NCBI GenBank assembly: GCA_003519205.1
Contig: DOXE01000040.1
Coordinates: 936-9,636 of the forward strand
Length of the DNA stretch: 8,701 nt
Direction of reading: 5' to 3'
DNA from: Chloroflexota bacterium
GTDB taxonomy: Bacteria > Chloroflexota > Anaerolineae > Promineifilales > Promineifilaceae
Shown here: one piece after another, positions 1 to 6,093 of the stretch
Numbering within the stretch: position 1 is the first letter of the stretch
Layout of the letters: each line of letters opens with the position of its first letter
Notes under the pieces: model-generated
Database searches by the model: none
What the model saw: the letters and a program-made list of their open reading frames with translations, nothing else
What the model was told of the DNA's origin: nothing
Program-made: the position numbers and the translations under genes

Positions 1-972
1 GGTGCTATCGATTTTGATTTAGCCGTGGTTACCAATATCACCCATGAACATTTAGACTATCACGGCGACTACGAGCACTATTTGACTGCCAAAGCAAAAC
101 TCTTGGAAAACCTTAATAAGGCTGCCGTGTTAAACAAAGATGACATTAGTTACCGGCGATTGGTAAATATACCGGTTTCTCAGCGAATCGAATACAGCCT
201 TAAAGAACAAGCCGATGTCACAGCCTCAGACATCGTCTATGGTCCGGACAATACTCGTTTCAACCTTCATTTACCGCCTTCTCGCAATCGAGGGGCAGTA
301 GGCGACTCTATTTTGATTTCTGCGAATCTGGTCGGCGAGTTCAATGTCTACAATATGCTGGCGGCAGCGGCGGCGGCGCATGCTGTAGGCATCGAAGGTG
401 AAGCAATAAAAGAGGGGTTGGAGTCTGTGACAAACCTGATTGGCCGAATGCAATCGATCGATCAAGGACAACCATTCCAGGTCGTGGTCGATTTCGCCCA
501 TACACCAAATGCACTGCAACAAGCCGTCAAGGCTGCCCGGCGAATGGCCAGCGGTCGAATTATTACAGTTTTCGGTAGCGCTGGAAAAAGGGATGTCGAA
601 AAACGGTTATTAATGGCCGAGGTTTCGGCTATACAGGCTGACTTGACGGTTCTTACAGCCGAGGATCCCCGAACGGAATCACTGGACGAAATCCTGTCGA
701 TGATGGCTGAAGGGTGTCGCCACCGAGGTGCGGTGGAAGGAGAAACATTCTGGCGTATTCACGATCGAGGCCGGGCCATATACTTTGCCCTAGGTCTGGC
801 CGAAGTCGACGATCTAGTCCTGATTTGTGGTAAAGGCCACGAACAATCGATGTGTTTTGGAACGACCGAATATCCGTGGAACGATATCGATGCAACTCGA
901 ATGGCACTGGTAGCTTTTCTGTCGGGACGGCCGATGCCGGACCTGGGACTACCTACCTTCGATCTGCACTAG
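1..972 (+). CDS. murE: UDP-N-acetylmuramyl-tripeptide synthetase (MurE-type Mur ligase), 5'-truncated by window edge
   Basis: Cytoplasmic ATP-dependent ligase that adds the third, usually dibasic, amino acid to UDP-MurNAc-L-Ala-D-Glu in peptidoglycan synthesis. The frame is open from base 1, and the GTG at base 25 lies inside the conserved core, so the true start is upstream. 323 residues are visible. The N-terminal domain and the ATP-binding P-loop are missing. Seen, in order: TNITHEHLDYHG (about residues 11-22 of the visible part) followed by the Lys-rich YLTAKAKLL where the carbamylated lysine normally sits; the central-domain NxxNMLAAAAA helix; VVDFAHTPNAL; FGSAGKRDVEKR at the start of the C-terminal domain; the substrate motif EDPR in place of the usual DNPR; and GKGHE. 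The C-terminus is compatible with a full-length family member. The aspartate in EDPR leaves the third amino acid uncertain (meso-DAP, Lys or Orn). A hairpin follows the stop codon. Confidence 0.93.
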   Translation, partial: GAIDFDLAVVTNITHEHLDYHGDYEHYLTAKAKLLENLNKAAVLNKDDISYRRLVNIPVSQRIEYSLKEQADVTASDIVYGPDNTRFNLHLPPSRNRGAVGDSILISANLVGEFNVYNMLAAAAAAHAVGIEGEAIKEGLESVTNLIGRMQSIDQGQPFQVVVDFAHTPNALQQAVKAARRMASGRIITVFGSAGKRDVEKRLLMAEVSAIQADLTVLTAEDPRTESLDEILSMMAEGCRHRGAVEGETFWRIHDRGRAIYFALGLAEVDDLVLICGKGHEQSMCFGTTEYPWNDIDATRMALVAFLSGRPMPDLGLPTFDLH

Positions 973-979
973 TACCAGG

Positions 980-1027
980 AATGCTCAACTTCTTGTAGAA
1001 TCTACTGTGAATGAGCATTGTTATTAA
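980..1027 (+). terminator. Candidate weak intrinsic terminator after murE
   Basis: AATGCTCA (980-987) and TGAGCATT (1012-1019) form a perfect 8-bp stem. The 24-nt loop can itself fold as GTAG/CTAC (995-998/1002-1005). A U-rich but interrupted tract, TTGTTATT, follows. It lies 7 nt after the murE stop and 48 nt before the next start, so it probably ends or attenuates the mur transcript. The stem is AT-rich and the loop long, so its strength is doubtful. Confidence 0.45.
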
Positions 1028-1067
1028 AAAAAGCTATCCAAATATTTTATTTTGTCTGGAGTAATCT

Positions 1068-1640
1068 ATGTCGAATGATTTACTGAGCCGGGTGCGGCGA
1101 AACCATGCTCTTGAGCATGCAACAATAAACATCCTTAGCAACAATCATAAGGGCTTTAGCGCCCAGGGAAACTCAACTCCTAGAGGCTTTAATCTGAATA
1201 TCTTTGGCGAGATCGCCGAGGAGGACGTGGCTCAAGCCGTTGAGGAAGCCTATAAGCGATTGAAAAATGGCGAAAATGAATTAGCCCTTCACCCCAACTG
1301 TGGCACGGTATTGTTAACAACCGCAACCCTGGCTGCTCTGGCTGCCCAAGCAACTTTTTCTTTGGAACGCAGAAGACAAAACAGTCCCCGGTACAACATT
1401 CCTATCCTGATAGCGGCCTTACCGGTAACGATCCTGGCTGTCTTTATCGCTTTGATCGCTTCTAAACCGTTAGGTATGGCGTTGCAAGCCAACTATACGG
1501 TTGATCCAGAGCTCGGAGACCTTCAAGTTACTAGCATACGGCATGTATCCCCCCATATCATTACCCGAATTTTTCAATTCCTGCTCGGCCAGGCAAAGAA
1601 CCAGGACGTCCATGCTTATCGCATAGAGACCATCGGGTAA
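1068..1640 (+). CDS. DUF6391 family membrane protein
   Basis: 190 residues, function unknown. The start is supported by GGAG at 1059-1062, 5 nt before the ATG. The N-terminal RRNHALEHATI (residues 10-20) and the HPNCGT motif (75-80) match what I recall of DUF6391, a family seen in Chloroflexota and Cyanobacteria. Residues 1-75 look soluble, with a Gly/Asn-rich middle and an acidic amphipathic helix (about 48-67). Two hydrophobic segments follow: about 79-97, and a longer one about 110-139. An Arg-rich turn at 101-103 separates them. The last 50 residues are soluble, with His160, His163 and His182. HALEH (13-17) has the H-x-x-E-H spacing of inverted-zincin metalloproteases, but the rest of the protein is far too small for family M16, so metal binding is only a hypothesis. 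It lies 15 nt upstream of holA and is probably cotranscribed with it. Confidence 0.78.
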   Translation: MSNDLLSRVRRNHALEHATINILSNNHKGFSAQGNSTPRGFNLNIFGEIAEEDVAQAVEEAYKRLKNGENELALHPNCGTVLLTTATLAALAAQATFSLERRRQNSPRYNIPILIAALPVTILAVFIALIASKPLGMALQANYTVDPELGDLQVTSIRHVSPHIITRIFQFLLGQAKNQDVHAYRIETIG

Positions 1641-1655
1641 ATAATCCATAAACGC

Positions 1656-2603
1656 ATGTTTTACGTTTTCCACGGTGATGATGAGCATTCTAAGCGGGAA
1701 ACTCTGGCCGAACTTCAGAAAAAACTTGGCGATCCATCCCTTTTAGAACTAAATACCAATCGCTTTTTGGCGAAGAATTTGACGTTTTCCCAGCTTCAAC
1801 ATGCTTGCGATTCGATACCCTTTCTGGCCGAAAAACGCTTGGTGATCGTTGAAGAGTTATTGGGTAACCAACCATCATATCTGGAAGAATTAGTGACTTA
1901 TCTACCCAAACTTCCAGAGACGACGCGACTTGTTTTCATGGAATCACACCCTCTAAAAGAAAACCATCCGGTAATTAGACTAGCCAGAGAAAGCGATAAG
2001 GGGTATGTCAGATTATTTGCCCGGCCGGAAGGCAGCCGGTTAGAAGCTTGGATTCGTAATAAAGTGCAGGCAGCCGGGGGCAATATTGCCCCCCGGGCAG
2101 CCCATCTCCTGGCCCTTAACGTCGGCAATGACTTGGCTTCACTAGCCAATGAAATTGAGAAGCTCGTTTTATATAAAGGCCAGGAGACGATTGAAGTACA
2201 AGACGTGTCGCTATTATGCCCATATGTGGCCGAAGCTAGCATTTTTGAACTTGTCGACGCACTCGGTAGCCGCCACGGTCCTTCTGCTGCTCGCTTGTTG
2301 CATAGCAAGCTTGACGAGGGTACAGATCCTATTTACTTGTTTTCTATGTTCGTTCGCCAGTTCCGTCTTCTCATTCAAGTCAAAGAATTGGCCGAAGCAG
2401 GCTTCCGGTCCCCTGAAATAGCAGGCCGGCTCAAAATTCATGATTATGTGACTGGCAAGCTGTACCAACAGAGCCATAATTTTACCCTGGCTCAACTCGA
2501 AACCATCTATTCTCATTTGCTTGAGATAGATGTCGCTGTAAAGACCGGCCGGACAGACATGATTACCGCATTAAGTTTGCTTGTCGCAGGTGTTACTGCT
2601 TGA
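1656..2603 (+). CDS. holA: DNA polymerase III subunit delta (clamp loader)
   Basis: 315 residues, slightly shorter than E. coli delta (343). Delta is the clamp-opening wrench of the replisome clamp loader: it binds the beta sliding clamp and pries it open within the delta-tau/gamma-delta' complex. The opening YVFHGDDEHSKRE (3-15) is the typical start. It occupies the Walker A position of related AAA+ proteins but has no P-loop, as expected for delta. SIPFLAEKRLVIVE (53-66) aligns with the beta-binding segment of E. coli delta, with Pro55-Phe56 at the tip position. The helix LANEIEKLVLY (163-173) and the C-terminal collar domain (about 215-315, with RQFRLLIQVKEL at 234-245) complete the fold. 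There is no clear Shine-Dalgarno site before the ATG. The 15-nt gap to the DUF6391 gene suggests coupled expression. Confidence 0.93.
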   Translation: MFYVFHGDDEHSKRETLAELQKKLGDPSLLELNTNRFLAKNLTFSQLQHACDSIPFLAEKRLVIVEELLGNQPSYLEELVTYLPKLPETTRLVFMESHPLKENHPVIRLARESDKGYVRLFARPEGSRLEAWIRNKVQAAGGNIAPRAAHLLALNVGNDLASLANEIEKLVLYKGQETIEVQDVSLLCPYVAEASIFELVDALGSRHGPSAARLLHSKLDEGTDPIYLFSMFVRQFRLLIQVKELAEAGFRSPEIAGRLKIHDYVTGKLYQQSHNFTLAQLETIYSHLLEIDVAVKTGRTDMITALSLLVAGVTA

Positions 2604-2726
2604 GTCAACGAAACCTCCAACACTCATAATCGATCCAGCTTAAGCCTCGATGAATGCTAACAACTTTTCGAGGTGTCTGGAAGAGCCCTCAGATAGAATC
2701 CCTGCATCATCTATTTGGAGAATCGA

Positions 2727-5204
2727 ATGAGAACTTTAAAACAACTTATCGTTGCTATGCTGGTTGTGGTAATCATGGCTGCTTGCCAGGAAGAAGAACC
2801 CACGGCTACCCCCCCACCTATAGAAGCCGTGGGAGAGGCACCAGTTGAGAATTCAACAAATACGCCCGAACCAATCGAGGAGCCTATCCCAACGAACACG
2901 CCGATGCCAGATAGTGACGATGATACTTCGGCCGGAGAATTGAGTGTACCAACACCAGTTGACGAACTCCCTCAAGTAGAGGTTGCCAACGATGAAGGTG
3001 GGGCAGTGAGTATTACGGGTGTCGTTACATATACCAACCCGTTTTTCACCATGGGTGTGGCCCAACCGGTAATCATATTAGAAGATCAGGCCGGATTCAT
3101 CGATCGCGATGAATCTTTTCTGATGCCGCCAGAATCCCAAACCTTGGGCCAAATTACCTCCGATTTTTTCGTTTCTCCCTTTGAATACAGTATCTCCTTG
3201 CCCATAGAACCACAAGGCACTCTGAGAGATGTCGATAATGACGGCCAAGAAGACCCCGGTGTTCAGGTCTTTGCCGTGGCATACTGGACCAACACTTTTG
3301 GCGATCCTTTTTTAGAAGTGCGAGATCTATCCGGTGGCGGGTGGTCCACTGCGTATGCTTCAACACTAGTCAGTGATGATGCCGATACTGAGCGAGAAAT
3401 TGTGGGGGGTAAATTTCTGATATATGCGCCTGACGAGGATCAGGGTTTTCCATCCGGATTCGGCGATGATGGACTTCTGTTTACCGAAGATGATCCTATC
3501 GTCAATGTTAAACAAGGTTATACCATTGTCGATCTGGATACGGATCCCTTTACTTTTGATAGATCGAGCCATCCAGTGATCAATCTCATCGAGCCAGAAA
3601 GTATAGCTTTGGTAGACTATTCCGACCTGAGCTATCCCGAAGCCTTTGAAGGTTTGGTCGATCAGTTAAGTAGGGAATACGCCTTTACGGAGTTTAAAGG
3701 CATTGATTGGGACGCCCTGCGAGAGGAATTTATACCCCAATTTGAAGAAGCCGGTTCATCTGAAGACATCCTGGCCTATCGGCGAGCTTTACGGGACTTC
3801 TCCTGGTCTATCCCAGATGGGCATATCAGCGGCTCTCAGGTTATCGAGGATTTTCGTGAAGCAACGGCCGGGGGTCTTGGCCTAGCCATTCGTGAAACAG
3901 ATGACGGCCGAACCATCGTCAACTTTCTAACACCAGCTGGCCCGGCTGAAGTTGCCGGCATCGAATTGGGCGCCGAAATCGTATCCATAAATGGCCAAGA
4001 CATTAGAGATGCGGTTACGAATGCTGTGGCCTATTCTGCCCCTTTCAGCACGGAGCACTACGAACGCCTCCAGCAATTGAGGTATGCCACGCGTTTCCCC
4101 CTCGGTTCAGAAGTCGACATAACCTGGAAAAACCCGGAATCGGACACCCTTGCGTCAGCAACTTTAACGGTCGAGCCCGAAGCAGCCAGCTTCAATTTCT
4201 CGTCCTTTAACGTGAATTTAGACGGTTTCGAACAACCTCTCGAGTACGAGTTGTTGGAAGATGAGGGATTAGGATACGTCCAGATCTACAGCTTCGCCGA
4301 TAACGAATTATTGACCATCCAATTGTGGGAAAGATTGATACGCAATTTGAATGACAACGCCGTTTCCGGGCTGATCATCGACATGCGCCAGAATGGTGGA
4401 GGTGATGGATTCCTGGCGGATCAAATGGCGGCTTATTTCTTTAACGAGTCATTGGACTTGGGTAACTTAGGCCGGTATGACGATGACCTGGAAGATTTTT
4501 ATTTCGATCCTCGTCGAGAGGACCGTTTTTACCTGCCGGCCGAAGAACTCCGGTACAATGGCGAGATAGCCGTCATCGTCGGTCCAAATTGTGCCAGCGC
4601 ATGTGAATTCTTTACATACGCTATGACGCTTGAAGACCGAAGTGCCATCGTAGGACAATATCCTACGGCCGGTTTGGGGGGTAGCATCCAACAAGTGGCC
4701 ATGCCTGAGGGTGAATTCTTTACATTTACCGAGGGGCGGGCTGTGGATGCCGATGGAAACATCCACATTGAAGGACAAGGGGTACCACCGACGGTATTGG
4801 TTCCGGTTAATGAAGAGACTTTATTGACCGACGGCGATCCGGTGCTAGACGCCGCTATCACACACTTGCTCGATGTTTTGGTCGGCGAAATCATTGAGGG
4901 TGGAGAAGTAGCTCTAGGTGACGAAATCTCCGGAACTCTCGAGCCGGGCAGCCGTGTTCGATATTTATTGCCGCTAAATCAGGGTGATACCTTCAGCTTA
5001 GAACTGGTAAGCCAGGATTTTGCGCCTGTGTTAGCCCTTTTGGACGAAGACGGAAACTTGCTCGGCACAACGGCCGGGCAACCAGAAGCAATGGTAGATG
5101 AGTTGGAAGCACCGGTTGACTTAAGATTGATCCTTGATGTTCTGGCTGAGGATGACAATGGTGGTGGCGATTACGTCTTACGCATTTTTCCGGCTAAAAA
5201 CTGA
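2727..5204 (+). CDS. S41-family C-terminal processing peptidase-like lipoprotein with PDZ and PPC-like domains
   Basis: 825 residues from the ATG at 2727, with GGAG at 2717-2720 and a 6-nt spacer. An in-frame TTG at 2715 would overlap that site and is less likely. The signal peptide is LKQLIVAMLVVVI followed by lipobox MAAC; Cys20 should be lipidated and the protein anchored outside the membrane. Next come an acidic Thr/Pro-rich linker (about 21-85) and an N-terminal beta-rich region (about 90-285) containing a calcium-type loop, DVDNDGQED (168-176). The S41 N-terminal helical domain (about 300-375) ends in PDGH (His366). A PDZ domain (about 380-470) contains GLGL and AGIELGAEIVSING. The protease core follows: DMRQNGGG (552-559), PNCASACE with presumed nucleophile Ser624, and NIHIEGQG with Glu682. 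No FGKG lysine motif is present, so catalysis is probably of the tricorn/IRBP-like Ser-His-Glu kind. The last 95 residues resemble a bacterial pre-peptidase C-terminal beta sandwich. The 123-nt gap after holA holds a weak possible promoter (CATAAT at 2625-2630) and a CCTCGA/TCGAGG stem (2645-2673). Confidence 0.93.
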   Translation: MRTLKQLIVAMLVVVIMAACQEEEPTATPPPIEAVGEAPVENSTNTPEPIEEPIPTNTPMPDSDDDTSAGELSVPTPVDELPQVEVANDEGGAVSITGVVTYTNPFFTMGVAQPVIILEDQAGFIDRDESFLMPPESQTLGQITSDFFVSPFEYSISLPIEPQGTLRDVDNDGQEDPGVQVFAVAYWTNTFGDPFLEVRDLSGGGWSTAYASTLVSDDADTEREIVGGKFLIYAPDEDQGFPSGFGDDGLLFTEDDPIVNVKQGYTIVDLDTDPFTFDRSSHPVINLIEPESIALVDYSDLSYPEAFEGLVDQLSREYAFTEFKGIDWDALREEFIPQFEEAGSSEDILAYRRALRDFSWSIPDGHISGSQVIEDFREATAGGLGLAIRETDDGRTIVNFLTPAGPAEVAGIELGAEIVSINGQDIRDAVTNAVAYSAPFSTEHYERLQQLRYATRFPLGSEVDITWKNPESDTLASATLTVEPEAASFNFSSFNVNLDGFEQPLEYELLEDEGLGYVQIYSFADNELLTIQLWERLIRNLNDNAVSGLIIDMRQNGGGDGFLADQMAAYFFNESLDLGNLGRYDDDLEDFYFDPRREDRFYLPAEELRYNGEIAVIVGPNCASACEFFTYAMTLEDRSAIVGQYPTAGLGGSIQQVAMPEGEFFTFTEGRAVDADGNIHIEGQGVPPTVLVPVNEETLLTDGDPVLDAAITHLLDVLVGEIIEGGEVALGDEISGTLEPGSRVRYLLPLNQGDTFSLELVSQDFAPVLALLDEDGNLLGTTAGQPEAMVDELEAPVDLRLILDVLAEDDNGGGDYVLRIFPAKN

Positions 5205-5209
5205 TTAGA

Positions 5210-5325
5210 TTAACCTGACTCCTAATGGGACAGGAGTTTCTGTATTTCTGTCAATCATTATTACTCTGTCAGGTTGAGAAAGGGCGCGAAAGTACGCGCT
5301 CTGGCGCAGCAGAGCGTTGCCCTTT
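5210..5325 (+). ncRNA. Structured 3' region: chain of nested hairpins after the S41 gene
   Basis: Helix 1 pairs 5210-5219 with 5268-5277 (core AACCTGAC/GTCAGGTT) around an inner hairpin ACTCCT/AGGAGT (5218-5223/5232-5237). Two bases, 5218-5219, are shared, so the two helices compete there. Helix 2 begins one nucleotide later: AAAGGGC (5279-5285) with GCCCTTT (5319-5325). It encloses CGCTCTG/CAGAGCG (5297-5303/5310-5316), which competes with GCGCG/CGCGC (5284-5288/5295-5299). Wobbles at 5211-5276, 5217-5238 and 5296-5317 are G-U in + strand RNA and A-C in the opposite strand, so the + transcript is the likely RNA. It could be a 3' UTR, a processed sRNA or a standalone RNA. I recognise no known family. 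Confidence 0.45.
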
Positions 5326-5340
5326 ACTCCTCTTTCCACA

Positions 5341-5376
5341 GGCCTTGCCAGAGATGGCAAGGCCACCTCTTTTTAT
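5341..5376 (+). terminator. Strong intrinsic terminator of the S41 transcript
   Basis: A perfect 10-bp GC-rich stem, GGCCTTGCCA/TGGCAAGGCC (5341-5350/5355-5364), is closed by a GNRA-type GAGA tetraloop and followed within 3 nt by TCTTTTTAT. The left side has no matching A/T tract for the other strand, so it works on the + strand. It ends the transcript that begins upstream of the peptidase gene, including the hairpin chain before it. Confidence 0.88.
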
Positions 5377-5453
5377 AACACTATGTGCTGTTGCCCCGGT
5401 GGTACGTTAATCCCAACTTTGAGTTAGCGCGTATCAATGAAGATAAATCATTC

Positions 5454-5567
5454 TCTGTTGAGGTGAGATTGGACTTATACAATCCCTTATCGATGCGACA
5501 CACTCATTGGTCCAATTCTCTCATCCACAAAGCCTCGTACCAAATGGTCCGGGGCTTTGTTGTTTTT
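5454..5567 (+). ncRNA. Candidate small structured RNA ending in its own terminator
   Basis: GAGATTGGAC (5465-5474) pairs with GTCCAA-TCTC (5510-5520) with one bulged U; GGTGAG (5462-5467) offers an alternative register with 5520-5526. CAAT/ATTG (5480-5483/5506-5509) extends the stem inward. The terminator helix starts directly after it at 5527, as in compact bacterial sRNAs. A weak possible promoter, TTGAGT (5419-5424) with a 17-nt spacer and GATAAA (5442-5447), would start transcription near 5454. The alternative is a read-through 3' UTR of the peptidase gene with a backup terminator. No known family is recognised. Confidence 0.4.
5527..5567 (+). terminator. Strong intrinsic terminator, + strand
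   Basis: ACAAAGCCTCG (5527-5537) pairs over 11 bp with CGGGGCTTTGT (5550-5560). One mismatch and ACC/GGT (5539-5541/5546-5548) close an AAAT loop. TGTTTTT (5561-5567) follows. The U-G pair at 5535-5552 exists only in + strand RNA, and the opposite strand has no U tract, so the direction is clear. It may end the candidate sRNA or back up the terminator at 5341-5376. Confidence 0.85.
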
Positions 5568-5660
5568 GGGCCTATTATTAATATCTTTGGCTGAATCCCT
5601 TATTGAACCCGAATAGATCACGGATGAGCGACTTAAGGGCATCGGCCTCCAGCTCCTTTC

Positions 5661-5698
5661 ATTATACCATTTATAGCACATTTGTTCTATTTTGACAA
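5661..5698 (-). promoter_or_regulatory. Candidate sigma70-type promoter reading leftward
   Basis: On the minus strand, TTGTCA (5698-5693) is followed after exactly 17 nt by TATAAA (5675-5670), five of six consensus bases in each box. Nine nucleotides further is a perfect TATAAT (5666-5661) preceded by TG at the extended -10 position. Predicted starts lie near 5663 and 5655. AAAGGAG (5659-5653) and GGAGG (5650-5646) precede an ATG at 5642. The transcript would run against the two + strand terminators and, if long, the 3' end of the peptidase gene. Boxes like these can arise by chance in AT-rich DNA. Confidence 0.5.
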
Positions 5699-5744
5699 TT
5701 ACGAATTTAGCCGTGCCGAATCTAGGCTCGTTAAAATCTAAATG

Positions 5745-5915
5745 TCAACTCTCAAACTGAGCCGGGATGGGGTGACCGTGAAAAGTTGGCTCTGGTTCGT
5801 AACCCTCCTCAGCCTGACTGATACGGCTGGAGTTCATACTGGCAGCTACGAACAGTAACGTTGAGAGAAATGACAAAAGAAAGAAGGTACCAAAACAAAT
5901 AAGAACTGTATTCAT
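5745..5915 (-). CDS. Small single-pass membrane protein, unknown function (56 aa)
   Basis: ATG at 5915, TGA at 5745. Residues 4-25 form one hydrophobic helix, mostly Leu, Phe and Val with one Cys. A polar turn (MNSSRISQ) follows, then an acidic Pro-rich tail containing EEGYEPEP, two His residues (46, 48) and three more prolines. The split into one membrane helix and a short charged tail is typical of real small membrane proteins and is not what random antisense usually gives. An in-frame TAG lies 6 codons upstream, fixing this ATG as the only good start. No Shine-Dalgarno site is visible. It begins 5 nt after the stop of another tiny frame and lies in the same orientation as hpt, so it may be the distal end of the rplU-hpt unit. 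I do not recognise a family. Confidence 0.5.
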   Translation of the reverse strand: MNTVLICFGTFFLLSFLSTLLFVAASMNSSRISQAEEGYEPEPTFHGHPIPAQFES

Positions 5916-5920
5916 AACCG

Positions 5921-6019
5921 TTACCGCGATGCGCTAGCCAGATACTGGCCCCACTCCCCTTCATAGTAGGCCAACATTGAGTCGTTTGTCACCAGTACAT
6001 AACGCCTAATGATCGGCAT
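5921..6019 (-). CDS. Possible 32-residue peptide gene downstream of hpt
   Basis: ATG at 6019, TAA at 5923-5921, lying 74 nt after the hpt stop and 5 nt before the next small frame. It begins MPIIRRYVLVTND and continues with an aromatic, acidic middle (LAYYEGEWGQY). The frame is closed upstream by a stop 5 codons before the ATG. It has no Shine-Dalgarno site and no family I know. The tight spacing to the following small membrane ORF suggests translational coupling if both are real; it could also be chance or the remains of a longer gene. Confidence 0.33.
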   Translation of the reverse strand: MPIIRRYVLVTNDSMLAYYEGEWGQYLASASR

Positions 6020-6093
6020 CGCAGACAGTACTTATGGGTTAAAAAATCCAGTTGGAGAAGTAATTAAAGTAGTTTTTAAGAACTCGAGTGCGC

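Noticed and set aside
1898..2308. 136-codon frame on the minus strand
   Set aside because: Antisense shadow of holA, with low-complexity Ser/Arg/Leu composition.
2715..2726. TTG start for the S41 lipoprotein
   Set aside because: It overlaps the Shine-Dalgarno site. The ATG at 2727 gives a standard lipoprotein signal.
5279..5325. tRNA, SRP RNA or RNase P RNA in the hairpin chain
   Set aside because: No T-loop consensus, no SRP domain IV loop sequences and no RNase P conserved blocks are present.
5225..5594. Two + strand frames of 61 and 69 codons
   Set aside because: They run through the two intrinsic terminators and the hairpin chain, and have no ribosome-binding sites.
5692..5697. Perfect TTGACA on the + strand
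   Set aside because: No acceptable -10 box at 16-18 nt; it is the partial mirror of the leftward -35 box.
5742..5858. 38-codon + strand frame
   Set aside because: It is the mirror of the small membrane ORF on the other strand, has no Shine-Dalgarno site, and looks less like a protein.
5816..5964. 51-codon minus-strand frame beginning at an ATG at 5964, overlapping the small membrane ORF in another frame
   Set aside because: No Shine-Dalgarno site, and a less protein-like composition than the 56-residue frame it overlaps.
6041..6060. T-run with TCCA/TGGA on the minus strand after hpt as a terminator
   Set aside because: Four base pairs with a two-base loop cannot form a stable hairpin.
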